The notes under the pieces: generated by a model
Database searches by the model: none
What the model was told of the DNA's origin: nothing
What the model saw: only the letters and a program-made list of their open reading frames with translations
Part shown: positions 1-12,300 of the stretch, piece after piece
Position numbering within the stretch: position 1 is the stretch's first letter
How the letters are laid out: each line of letters begins with the position of its first letter
Program-made: the position numbers and the translations under genes
NCBI GenBank assembly: GCA_024138025.1
Contig: JAMXBD010000208.1
Coordinates: 496,001 to 560,000, forward strand
Direction: 5' to 3'
DNA: 64,000 nt
Source: Combretum micranthum
Lineage: Eukaryota > Streptophyta > Magnoliopsida > Myrtales > Combretaceae

Positions 1-3000
1 TACCATTGTTAGGTTTAAAATAGATCAGAGATAGCAATTGCCCATACATCTCTGAAATCTACCATCATGGAAATCTCTCAAGATTTAGTAAAGTAAATGG
101 GTACTAGAATATCAGTATTCTGCTTACCATATGGTCAGCCCAGTTCTGGATGCAGAGTAACAAAATCGGTGTCCACATGGAAGGATTCCCCTAGTTGAAC
201 TGAAATCCGTCCAGCATATAACACATGACAAATCTACTGATGTAGGTAATCCCTCAGCCTTTCCTGCCAGAGGCCTGTCTTCAATCTCTTCTTTGGAGAT
301 CAGTGTATCAGGTTCTCCATCTCGGAAGCTAATTTCGAGGGGTTCTTGAATTCTTTATGGATGAATACTCAGTAGAAAGATGCTGATTCTGGTCCTCAAT
401 ATGATCAGGTTCTCCATTATCAACATTCATTGGTCTCTGTTGGTCCAAAGTCCCACCATTCTCTGACTTCCTAACATTTATTGAACTACCCAAATACTCA
501 GATGGATTTCTTATATCTTTTATCAAAAAGGCCTCCTGGTCAGAATCTAAAGAGACAAGCTCCGGTTCTTTGCTGCTGCCCTTTGGTTCCTTGATGCTGT
601 CCCTCTTCACTAATCTCCTTTTTCTACGAGAAGATTCAGCCAAAGGAGGATACCCACTTCTATCTAAAGCCACGTTCTCTTTTCTTGCATGAAGATTCAA
701 AGGATCGTCTAAATCTTCATCAACAATAACAATTTTCTTCCCTCTCTTTGGCTTTGTAGAACATGAGGGCAAGTCTTTGTACTTATGGATAAAACAGACA
801 CAAAATCCTAGATTAGTAAATAACAGAATCATAAGGTACCGATCGTTTTTGAAATGTGATACCAATCTAGAATGAATGGGAAAAAAATGACATTAACTTA
901 TGCTGAGGTGAAACCGCCAACTGCAATACAGGAAAATTTGAAGAAATAGTGTAAACTGCTTCAAATATTGCGTCATTGCTCAAATGTGTTGCATATAGTT
1001 ACTACATCAATAAAAAACTAAAATATATAGGAGTAGCTGCATGACAATTTTCTCTCTCATAATTTTCCTTCTATTTCTGTTGGCATCATTGACTTGAAAG
1101 TTCAAAGAAAAAATTTAAAATAAAATCAAAATAAAAAAAAGGTCTAGGAAACAATCAATGAAGCAAAAGTTAAAAAGTGAAAAACAGCTCAGCTTCAATC
1201 GCTTTCATAGAGGTATCCAGGGTCTCTTGTGGAACCAAAATAATGATTTGTCCAGGTAACAGTGATCAGCATGAAACCAACATATCAAACAAGATAAGAC
1301 GTCAACTAATGTGTTATTATATAGGATAAGTCCTGATGAATGACAAAGTCTTTAACTTTAATGAGAAAACTGCACCTTCTTGACTATCATCTTCTTTGCA
1401 TGCAGATACACATGTAGTCAACAAGTGATCTTGTAATGAGATATAATAACAAGCTTTTGGAATTTTAATCAGTGAACCTTAAAATCATATCATTTCAAAT
1501 CTTGACTAAAAGAAGGGAAGCCACTCTCATTCTTCACATAATTGCATTAAGTAGAGAAACAGCAAGTCAAAGGACTACCTGCTTCAACAAAGAAGAAGCA
1601 ATCCAACTATCAGCGTCACAATCTCTGCGGCCTGATATACTATCTGGACATGAAGATTCTTTGGAAAATTTTGTTTTATCCGACAACACTTTGTGCTTTT
1701 TGGTTCGGTTGCTTGCCTCAGCATCCACAGGAATTTGTAACAGTACTGATCCCACTTCCTGTCCACTACATACGATGCCATTGCCAACATATACCCAGAC
1801 ATTTTTATGCCATAATGTTTATTTAATGTAGAAACAAAAAAAGAATAAGTTTGAACTCATGGTTTCCCAATATCTGATTTTTATTCAAAGTTTATAAATT
1901 TAAATGCCTGTTATGCTACATTATTCCAGATTGAAAAAAAAATAAGAGAAGAAGCTCTTAATAAATATATAAAATAACATTTTAACCACAACGCAAAAAC
2001 AATCACATGTCTTCTAATAAACCACAACTCAGGAATCCAGAGATATTGGAGATCCAGCTGAAACTAAATCGTTATTTTCACTATTCAACCTTTGTTTGAG
2101 AGTCCATTCTCCATTCCAGCCAATTAGTTTACTAGAACAAGAAGTTTCAACATTCAAGACACTTCCAGCAATAATTCAGCATGTCAATCAGATTCAAACA
2201 ATTATATCCCATACCTTTGCAACATATAAGGACCTTCAGGAGCACACTTTCCTTGCTTTAGGCAATCTTCAATCCAACGATGATTAACTATCTTTATATT
2301 AAACTTCTTTGCAAACTCATACTTTTTTCCTTCAAACTTCCAACAAATCTACACACCAAAAAGAATTAGGGGCATCAAAATAACTTCTTAGAAGAACCAA
2401 AAACACTATCTTGACTTTTGTTGTAGAACCATGATCCCATATCTAAAGTTCATCAGCACACCCAAAAGTAAGACAGCATACCAACTAAATTCATCCATGT
2501 TCCATCATCTCATGAAACTGATAAAAAGCAAGAGAAAAGTGACAGGCAGTGATTCAAACATAAAGTTGTCCAATATCCACTCAAATGCCAAGTCGATTTT
2601 CAAATAAACTACAAATAACAACTAAAACACAGACTTACATAAGGATACATGATTTATATCTACTCCATATTTACACTTACAGTAGTGCTCAAAATGCCAT
2701 ACCTCCAAATTTAGATTACATGTTCTATGCGAAACTAAACCGACTTGTTATCAATTTTGCAGGAGTTAAACAACAGATTAAACAAGTCATTTCTAACAAC
2801 TAATTTTAATAGACTATAGCAAACTATGTCTTCTCAGTATACAAAATTCTGATAACATTCTCAACCCCAATTCTGTGGTGCATGCTCATAATGCCATAAC
2901 TCCAAATCAAGATCTCATGTTTTATTCGAAATTAAACCAACTTTTTATCAATTTTGCACGAGTTAAACCACAGATCAAAAAGTCATGTCGAATAACTAAT

Positions 3001-3268
3001 TCCAATCACCTAACGCAAAATATGTATTCCGAGTATACAACATTCGAATAACAGTTTCGACTTGAATTCCGTGCTATCAACCAAGACTGTACTGGTTTTC
3101 AGTGACAAATCAAGAAATGAAAAATAATAATAAAAACAAATGTACCAAGTGCGTGGTTGAGCTCGACAGCGCACCGACATAGCTCGCTCCAGCACGATCT
3201 ATGGCCTTAATGAGATTGAAGCGCTCCGAACCATGGTAACCACTAACTGTAACGATAATCGATTCCAT
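1..3268 (-). CDS. BRCT domain plus C3HC4 RING finger protein (AT1G67180-like), partial, possibly frameshifted
   Basis: Likely nuclear E3-type protein combining an N-terminal BRCT (phosphoprotein-binding) domain with a RING finger. Exons read on the minus strand: 3268-3146 (start [17 protein letters not shown]), 2348-2215 ([15 protein letters not shown], then [12 protein letters not shown], the conserved BRCT W and its surroundings), 1765-1579 ([14 protein letters not shown] onward), then about 781-128. The first three junctions are GT-AG and keep frame. The fourth exon holds a basic, D/E/K-rich linker and a RING core ([18 protein letters not shown], then CIQNWADHM), with a donor at 127-126. 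The gene continues beyond the left edge. The first part of exon 4 joins exon 3 directly in phase 0, although a small extra exon in 800-1500 cannot be excluded. Odd: the frame must shift once near 345-355 and again near 152-158 to read the RING, so this copy may be a pseudogene, or the assembly has small indels. The pairing of this BRCT with a RING is what I remember of AT1G67180. Family assignment is confident, functionality is not. Confidence 0.8.
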
Positions 3269-4101
3269 TCCTTGTATCGGAAGAACTGCACAAGCTTGAA
3301 TTACATGAATTCAATAATATTCACATCGAAAGTTAGATTCTTCTAGAATTGTACGGATCCTTTTATTTGAAATAAAAAACCCTAGAATCAACATCAGCTA
3401 GGGTTTCGGCTAGCCTTGTGGATAGACAAGCGGGGGGAGAGAGAGAGAGGAATTGCTACCTGGTTTGGCCATCTCCACCTTGGCTTCGACGAAGGATTGC
3501 CGGGAAACGGAGAAGTTTGAAATCTGAAGGCCAAAAGGGTACTTTGGAATACAGGGACTCGAAAAGAGCGCGTTTTTTCGGCTTTTTATTTTCGGGCCTC
3601 TGTCAATACCTCGGGCCGAGCCTGGAAAGCTGAAACAAACATTACCCAGAGGTGCTTTTACACAGTTTAAAAGAATTATCTTCTAAACCATTACCTTGGG
3701 GTGCGCATGGGCCGGGGTTATGACCCGTGCCCCAGCCCAAACTGTAACAGCAGTTTTTAAAGATCTTAAGTTAACAAGGAAGGATAAATCACACCAGCTT
3801 ATTTTTTAAAACCGTAAAATTAGTTTGACATCCCGGTTTTAGATTTGTGCACATTTCTCTTTATTACTCTCGGTAGCCTTAGACTTTGATGTCAAGAATA
3901 TATATTTTCTTTATTCTTCTCATAAATTTAATTCTAGATAGTGACGAATAAATTGATCAAATCGGCATATGACACATTGATATAATTCATAAATTATATA
4001 TAACATCAATTTGTGATTCAAATAAAAACTAAGTTTAATCTCAATATTCATGTATAATATTCAGCTAGTCCATATCTCATTCGCCCATAAATACCAAAAG
4101 A
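3269..4101. promoter_or_regulatory. Upstream region of the BRCT-RING gene
   Basis: About 830 bases between the BRCT-RING start codon and the first solo LTR. The part near 3390-3660 is locally GC-richer than the surroundings and holds a short purine-rich GA run at 3434-3450 and two GGGCC-containing boxes on the plus strand near 3595-3617, as often seen in housekeeping plant promoters. No clear TATA box could be fixed. The rest is AT-rich with no recognisable gene. Confidence 0.4.
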
Positions 4102-4106
4102 CCTAA
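4102..4106. repeat. Target-site duplication CCTAA, left of solo LTR 1
   Basis: Identical to 7574-7578 on the other side of the element. Confidence 0.85.
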
Positions 4107-7100
4107 TGTCACGCCCCAGCGGGTACCCTAAACGTGACAGCCCGCCGTACGCAATATTAAAACTTAAGAATGACTACCTCAGTCACTCAAAAGCTTCCAT
4201 ATCGGTACAAGGCATACATTCACAACAAAGGGAGACCGGTGGAGTAATACATTTTAAGACATTGGCAGCAGAACATGCAAAATAACACTTAATATATATT
4301 TCATTGAAATAAAGGTCTTACAGCTTCTAAGGGGCATTCCCCCGATAAAATCATAATAACATGATTCTAAAGAGAACATAACTCAAGCTAGAAGATTTTA
4401 GAAGAAATCTACTCTATAACTTCAAAATAGATTGCCTCCAAAAGCTTCTCAAAATGAGGATTCTACCCAGGGAAATCAAGATGGCCTCGGGTGCAAAAAG
4501 GTAATCCTGCAATATCAAAAGTCTATAGGAGTATAAGCATGACTAGCTTAGTGAGATATTCCTTACGCAATAGTACTCATAACAACAATCAAACAAGTTT
4601 ATTAATCAAGCATATGAATACAACAATCATATGATCAAACATTACATACGACTATCCGGTTTCGTATGTTTGATGGATTTACCCATCCATCGGTGGTTAG
4701 GGAATGCTTTGAACTGGGTCATGAACAACCTCCTCAAGTTTGCACGCATCTTGGGGTTCCAACGAACCGTACTACTAGTCCCCGAGCCTTCCATGCCTAA
4801 AGCGATCGATCCGGCTCGGCTACACCTTGAGGCCGTATTCCCCGAACGTCCTAACCCTCAAGATGTAGCTAGGCAGCTTACTTTTCCGGTCCCACGCTAA
4901 GGAGTAGTAGCAAAACTTCGAAATGATATTCTAAGTGATATGCATGAGCAATTCATTATATGGGGATTTCAATATGGCATTAAATTATTTCAAGCGATCA
5001 AACAATATTTGCACACATAACAGAATATACATGGAAACATTCACATCAATCACAAATCTGGTTCCGATATACTTATCGTTTATTGATCGCATACAATGAA
5101 TCACATACATAATTCCCATAATATCCCACATGCATATCAATTTTATCTTTTCCTACATCTAGTACTCTATTCTACAAGCACATGCGCGAATACATAAGCG
5201 TAAAGAAAACTCACTCGTCCATAGCACTCTAGGAGTCGAAGTAATCCTCGGGGAAGACAAGGTCGTGATCCTCGACACCTAAACAAAAGAAATACCCATC
5301 ATGAGTATTTCATCCAAGATCTATTCAAGTTCTATACTTCTATCTTAAAGAATTTGTAAAAACGTATGGAATGGAAATTCCAACTTAAAATGGCCATAAC
5401 TTGCTCATTTTAACTCGGAATTCCGCATATTATATACCGATTTCTACCTACTCGAAAAGATCTATCTATTTCTAAGGTTATTTTCATCAAAAGAAGTTAT
5501 TTGGGTCTCGGAATAGTAGCGTACAGATTTGATACGAATTTTCTAAACTTCAAAACTAGAGTTTTCAAACTTCACTTCACTTCAAGGGCTTTTGTACAAA
5601 AATATAGTATGGTTGAAAAATCCCTTGAATATATGTATATTCATATATGTATAATCTCATACTATATGCATGAATTTGGTGTTGTCTCAACAATGGTTTT
5701 AAAACAATTGCCTTGAAAGTGAGATAAGCTTAAGGCTTGAAAAGAATTTTATTTTCGAAAAAAATGAGTATTTCCTCCTTTTAACTCCATTCCTTCAAAA
5801 AGTTATTTTAATCTTTCAAGATTTCCATAAATTTATTTCTAGTGTTTTGGAAAACAAAGTCTTTCTAAATACTTTATGGTTAGTTCCAATTTTAAAAGAA
5901 ATTATCTTATAAGTTATTTTTGAAAAACTTATCTTAGACTTTAGTGTTGGTGGAAAACTTTGACAATTGAATCTATGATATCTTTTGTTTAAGTCTAAAG
6001 AAACTTTCTTATTTATTTGAAAAGAGAATTTTATTTTAACTTTACTTTATGTATTTCTTGGTAAAAACCATATATTGTTACTATTTTTAGAAGAATATTT
6101 GTTTAAGATAAATTTCAAACCTTTAAGGAAAATAATATTATGTGACAAAATTTATATTTAAAAAGAGTTCTTATTCTTATTTTAAGAAAAACTCATTTCT
6201 ATTATGATTGAGATAATAACAACATATTCATGTATGAATGAGAACCATGAAAAATATAGAAACAACATAAGTAGAATAAATAAGAACATAAAGTAAAGTC
6301 AAGTATTGGGAACCTTAGCTTCATCAAGGTATCCCGGGACTAAGAATGGACTAGTCTCAAGAAAAAAAAAGTAAATTGTTTTGACTTGATATGGACAAGT
6401 CTAAGACTAGAAAGTCTTCTTAATAACAACTAGAAATTAAATAAATTGCAAGACTTGAAAATAAATAATAACAAGTGAGCTTATATGCTCTAAATAAACA
6501 TATATATATAATATATATATAGTAAATAATACAAATAATAACAATATCAACATAATAGTAACATAAAGAAAATAAGAACATGAACAAAAACAAAACATGA
6601 ATAAATTGTTGCTTCTTTAACTCAATGAGTCTAAGAAACATACACTAAACTCATGTTAAGTTATATGAACATGAGAGAGAATATGAGAAACTTTTACCTA
6701 AAGTTATGGTTTGTTGAAGAAGAAAAGAATGGGTTGTTGTATTATGTAGACTTGGTTTTCTAAAGAAAAGAGAGACTTGAGAGAGATGTTGGGAGAGGAA
6801 TTTTGTGGAGTGATTTTGAGAGAGTTTTAGTATGAATTTTTGTTGTGTGAAAGAATGGAAGAGGAAGGGGGTATTTATAGATTTTTGGAGTGGAAATTTG
6901 TGTGATTAAAATTAATTGAAATTGAAATAAAAATGAGGATATAGGACATGGGGGGCGCCGGTTTTGGGTATTATAGGGGGAGGAAAATTGATTATTTTTG
7001 TTTGTTTTGTATAAAAATAAGTAATATGTAAGGTATGATGTGATTAAAGTTGTATGGGGAAGGTAAATTGTAAGGTATAGGTATGGTAGAGTATAAGAAA

Positions 7101-7573
7101 AAGTAGAGATAGGTGAATAGTAATGAATAGTAGAAAAGTACTATGAATAGTAGACTAGACAATTAAAATACCGGTAGTAAAGAAAATATGCGTAAAAGGC
7201 CTATATCTGTTATTTTTAGTTACCGAAAAATTCTAAAACTGATATTTTTGAAAACCTTATATTTTTACAAATCTATTGGTGTTGTCGGAATATTTTTGCT
7301 ATCCGGTGCTCCGGGGCACGGTTTTCCAAAACTGATCCCGATTGGATCCGAAAGACACTAGAAAAATTTGAATCTGATATTTTTAGGCTTTCCTATGTTA
7401 TTACGAATCGTTTCCCACAATTATCTCAATTTCGTTTTCTAGGGTTTAAGAACACGGGATTGCCGGATCTAGATTCACTAGACTAATCATAGAACTAGGT
7501 TAATTTTAGGGTTTCGTTTCAACTTCCGGTTCTTAGGGTTTCCTAATATTATCGAAAAATCTAGGGGCTTACA
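4107..7573 (-). mobile_element. Solo LTR 1 (LTR retrotransposon), 3467 bp, TSD CCTAA
   Basis: Begins TGTCACGCCCC and ends GGGGCTTACA, so it has canonical TG...CA ends, and is flanked on both sides by the same five bases CCTAA (4102-4106 and 7574-7578). That is the signature of LTR-retrotransposon integration. No gag-pol coding region lies inside, so this is a single LTR left after LTR-LTR recombination. Transcription direction is inferred as minus: reading that strand, a TATAAATA box lies at 6879-6872, followed by a CT-rich leader and a possible splice donor near 6692. A short acidic reading frame behind an AG lies at 5278-5229. The exact retrotransposon lineage is not determined; long LTRs of this size occur in Ty3/gypsy chromoviruses. 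Confidence 0.85.
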
Positions 7574-7578
7574 CCTAA
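7574..7578. repeat. Target-site duplication CCTAA, right of solo LTR 1
   Basis: Identical to 4102-4106. Confidence 0.85.
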
Positions 7579-9310
7579 AGTTCGTCAAAATGTATTTTTT
7601 CCTATCCAAAAACCCTAAAAAAGCACCGATTGATTGATTGATTGATTATAAAGTGTATTTGATCACAAATCGTGGTCCTATTTCAATCATCATTACAACT
7701 GCATTATTCTAAATTTTTCAATGTTCTATTGCTTTTTACAAATATTTATTAAATCATTACGGATAATAAAACAAAAAATGATATTTGAATTTTTCATGTG
7801 ATTTCTATTAAGAATTCAGAATTTTTATTTTTAAAGCTAAGAAAAGCACATTAAAGATGAAAAGGAAAAAAAAAACTAAAAGTATTTTAAAAGGGAATTC
7901 TAATTCCCTAGCATTTTCTTTTGAGTTTGAATTAAATGTTTATTTAGTTATTTTATTTTAGATTCTCTTATATTTTAGCAAGTCAGGTTTCTCATCAAGT
8001 TATAACATGACCTGTGATCTAACATAAACCTTATAGAGTTGTAAAAAGCTTTCCAAACATATCCTAAAACCCTATAAAGCAAACCTATAAGGTTTTTAGT
8101 GGATCATGCAGAGGATATACCTATAAAAATTTGTCTGATTGCATCCCTAACTCCACATTGGAACATATGGTTGATTAGATTCAACATTTCCAAAATGACC
8201 TAACCCTTCATGTCGGTGGCGAGATACCCAGTAGCCTAGTCATCTCTTGCCAGGGAATGAATCAACATCATGGGGATTCGGCCAACACCTTGTTGGTTTC
8301 ATTTGAATAAATCATGCAAACCAATTTACGGTAGGTGGCATCCATGAATTACTTTGCCTTAGTTGGAGAAAGCAAAACATTGTTAGTGAACACTAGAAAT
8401 CATGGATCACCTTCAACATTCTTTAGATCGTAGTTTGGCCCTAATAACACGTCTAGCAGTGGAGAGTGGTCGTTAGAGCGAAGCCACATAAAAGTGGTCG
8501 GAAAGTAGACTGTTGTAGGAAACGGGTGGAGAGGTGAGACAAGCAACCAGCCCACGGTTTGATCGTTAGGCAACTTAGTTTCACTTCTTTTGGCAAGCAG
8601 ATACTGATCCTACCATGTGCAATACCGGAGAAATACTGTACTGATGGAAAGAGTGTTCTTGTTTGTTTCTTATGAGAAGAAGAAAAGTTTTGTCGTGGCA
8701 TGCATGTAGTTAAGAATATACTAAAACTATGATTTTAGTATGTAAAGAGCTTCTCTAACATATTTATCCGCAAATTTCTGATTCCTTCTACAAATGGTTA
8801 CCCCCTTAACTTTTTGCTTTGCATAAAATTTTACCTCAGCTCAATCAAGTTGCATGAACCGGAACTGAAGAAGATAACACCAATAAACAGCCTGATGAGT
8901 GCGATTCCAAATTGTCATTAATGATGTGCTAAAGTCATTTGGAGCGACTTCTAACAGTAACACAACATAAGTAAGCAATTAAAATACCAGTGTCCAGTGA
9001 CTAATTGGCACTGGAAGAAAGAGTTGTTAGCTCCTGAGATGCCGATACAAGTTTCAATTTCCAATTTCCTTTTCCTTTATCTCAGTCGAAATCTTCTTAA
9101 GATGGAGCTTCAAAAACTATCTAAATAACCCACAACTTTTGGACATTAGCCTATAAGGCTTTGGTGTGTAAGAACTCGAATCAACTAACAGCTCAAGCAA
9201 CTTCAGTCCACACGAGAGGCACTAATGCTTGGCTTCACAGCAAGGAGGGGCATCAAACATTTGACAAGGACATGGACCATCAGCTGCCTTAGCAAGCAAG
9301 ATACTTTTCC
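7579..9310. other. Intergenic region 3' of the FLX-like gene
   Basis: No intact gene recognised. A GATT tetranucleotide run (about five units) sits near 7628-7648. The stretch 8160-8700 has a more balanced base composition than its surroundings and short open frames on both strands, but I could not match it to a family; it may be a decayed transposon. 8800-9310 probably includes the 3' UTR of the FLX-like gene, which is transcribed leftwards. Confidence 0.4.
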
Positions 9311-12300
9311 TTAAGCTAATTTTCGCCCTTGGTTCACACCTCGAGATGGTGCCTCATAACCAGCTCCAGAACGAGAAGGAGGCGTTGCAGAAGTGTATGA
9401 CACACCATTGGCCGGTGGCATTTGGCCATGCTGCCCCCCAGGACCTCGATTTTGTGCATCATAGACAGAGGCCCTAGAGGCGTCATAACCCGGTCCAACT
9501 TGCATAGGGCCTTGGAATGTACTGTAATTTCCTCTCTGCATGTCATAAGCAGTCCCTCTTTGTGCATCATAGCTGGGGCCTTTCTGTGTATCGTAGCCTG
9601 GGGCCCTATAAGAACTATATCCAGATACTCTATCTGAGTCATAACCAGCCCTTGATGGATCATAGCTAGGCCTTACAGTAGCACCAGGTTGAGCTCCTGG
9701 ATACATGGAAACACTGCCACCACCACCAGCTGGATTAGCAGCTGCACCAATAGCACTAGCTGGACCAGCTCCTCGACCATGCTGAAACCAAGCATCTAGG
9801 ACCATTAGTCAATGATATAACTATGTAGCCACTATGCCACTAAAAACAAAGGGAGGAAGAGAGGAGAAGAAGAAGAAGAAAGGAAGTTACTATCCTAGCT
9901 TTCTTAGCCAAGCTTCTTATGAAGACATATGACATACCGATTTTTAGAATTTAAATAAGCAATCCAACAACCAAGACCTTTGCATGCCAACATGACACTA
10001 TACACAGGCTAATTGGGCTTTTAGTACATCGCTTTATTAGAATATGCAGTCTTATCTCTGCGTTTACAAGAGGAAACTCTGCTACGTGTTTGAAGATTAG
10101 TTGACGTAAAAAAGAGAAACCCGACATATAACGGCTTATAGATGTCAGTGTGCACTAAACCAGAATTACGCCTTAATACCACCTGACAAATACTAACAAG
10201 CAATTCTATCTGCTAAGTTAGTACTGTCAAGGACTACCAGGTTAGGTTTTTTTTTTTTGGGCATCTGCGACCAAACCAGGTTAGGTTGTTATTGATTTCA
10301 TTACCCCCCTTTTTTTGTATAATAATCACCCCATTTTAGCAGCTCCATTACTATATGCCGTTTTTTGGGTCAACACGAAAACTATTGATCTTATACATAC
10401 GTTAATGTCTGCTTTCAACCAGAAGGCAATGGCGTATGCATATCTAGAATAACTTCTTCAAAGGTCCAAAGGCTTAAGACCTACATTGCTGCTATGGCAT
10501 TGATACATTTAGCCATCTTTACTATAAGAAAGTAGATAAAGGCCAGGAGAAATCTTAAACCTTTTTGTTGGTTCTATCAATTGAGTCCAAAACTTTTAGA
10601 CCTACACTTAAATCCTAAATTTATTTAGGTATTATCGAGTACTAAACAATTTAAAGGTGCATTGAAATCCTAAATCTCTTTAAAAATTTTCAAGCCAATA
10701 CACTCATTAATTCTTTAATAATTCCTTAAAAATGAGTTATAGGACTTAATGATATTTTTTTCTTTTAAATCTATAGGACTTGAGCGCACCTTTAGAAAAT
10801 ATTAGGACTCAACAGATAACAAAACAAAAGGTTTAGAACTCCATCAACAAAGATAAAGAAGTTTTAAGGTTTCCAGTGACAATTTATCATGGGAAAATCC
10901 AGTATAGACCAGTACTATTAGCAACCGAAAGCAGACAACCAACACTAAAAAGACATGAAACAAGGAACAAGGAACAAGGGTAATGTAAAACAATAAATGA
11001 TAGTGTAAAATGACCTAAGACTTTCTCTATTTTTCATTTTAAGCCCTATCAAATCTTTCATTTCGGAACCTAAATTTTCAAAAAGGGGTCGGATTAGGGT
11101 TTCCATTACTTTACATCCCGGGTACCATTAAGTTAGGTCCTGAAATGGAAAAAAATCAAAATATAAACCCTAAAGTGAAACGGAAAAGGATAAAAATCAA
11201 AATCAATGGAAGGACGCATGTTTTTTTATACCTCTTCATTTCAAACTAAATTTTTCATTTCTTTCCATTTGCGGGACTACATCTTTATTTTTTTTATTTT
11301 TTGCATTCCAGGACCTTGCTTAATGGCAGTAGTAACAGATAGGGGTCCAATTTTGACACATTTTCGAAAACTTAAATACTACAATGGGGTGGGGGAATGA
11401 AATTATATATCCTAATTCAAAAAGGTAGAGGAAACCAAGGCCTTTCAAGTGTATTCTTCCTGACAACATTGAGCAACAGGTAGATGCCCATCATGTGATC
11501 TCCACAGGTCCCTCATATAAAACCAAGACAATTCTGCATTGAGAATGTTAATTTATCAGTACCTGAGGGACTGGATAACCATCCACTTGAGCACTTTGAT
11601 TGGGAGTATGTCCAGAAACCTCACCCGTATTATTTCCACCTACACCACCTCATTCATTTGTCAACTATAAGTACTCTAAGAATTGAAAAGAGAAAAAGAA
11701 ACAAAGCACAAGACTCATAGGTGATACCACTTCTGCCATCAACATTAGCCAAATTCGAAAGCTCAGCTCGGAGCTTTTGTAGATCCGCAGCCATAGTCGT
11801 GTAGTTCTTCTCCATTACTTGAAGTTGCTGAAGGTGATCATCATATAACTTCTTTTCATAGTCATATGTAACCCTGAACCATCAACGGAAAAGGAAGAGT
11901 CCCTATAAGAAAACGATGCCTATATTGGAGAAAGACACTTTTAAGTGCATATTTTAAACCTCGATAAACTCTTAAACTCCAGCTTTCAAATTTCAGTTAC
12001 GAATCCACTTTTTGACAGCTTTATGAAATCAGTTTACTCTAACATATCCTGAACATCTCAATTAATATATCACATGTCATGATTTCTCTCTTAATTTCAC
12101 ACTCTGTCCCATGTACTCTTGCTCCATGTGACAGCCCTCAAACAGATAACTAGTCTTCTACTTTCTCCCCCACTTTCTTCAATAATTAAAAATTCCACTT
12201 CCGCATACTTTGATTGGAGAGGATTCTAGAAGAGTGGAGATGAAAAATAATATGAAGGGATCTGAACCCTGAGGAGAGTAAAGATGCAGTCTTGCCCTAT

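Noticed and set aside
1472..1831. Plus-strand open frame of 119 codons
   Set aside because: It is antisense to exon 3 of the BRCT-RING gene, whose reading is supported by family similarity and splice sites.
3418..3633. Plus-strand frame rich in R and G upstream of the BRCT-RING gene
   Set aside because: Low-complexity promoter sequence with no family match.
4631..4900. 89-codon plus-strand frame inside solo LTR 1
   Set aside because: It lies antisense to the inferred LTR transcript and has no matching frame in the sister LTRs.
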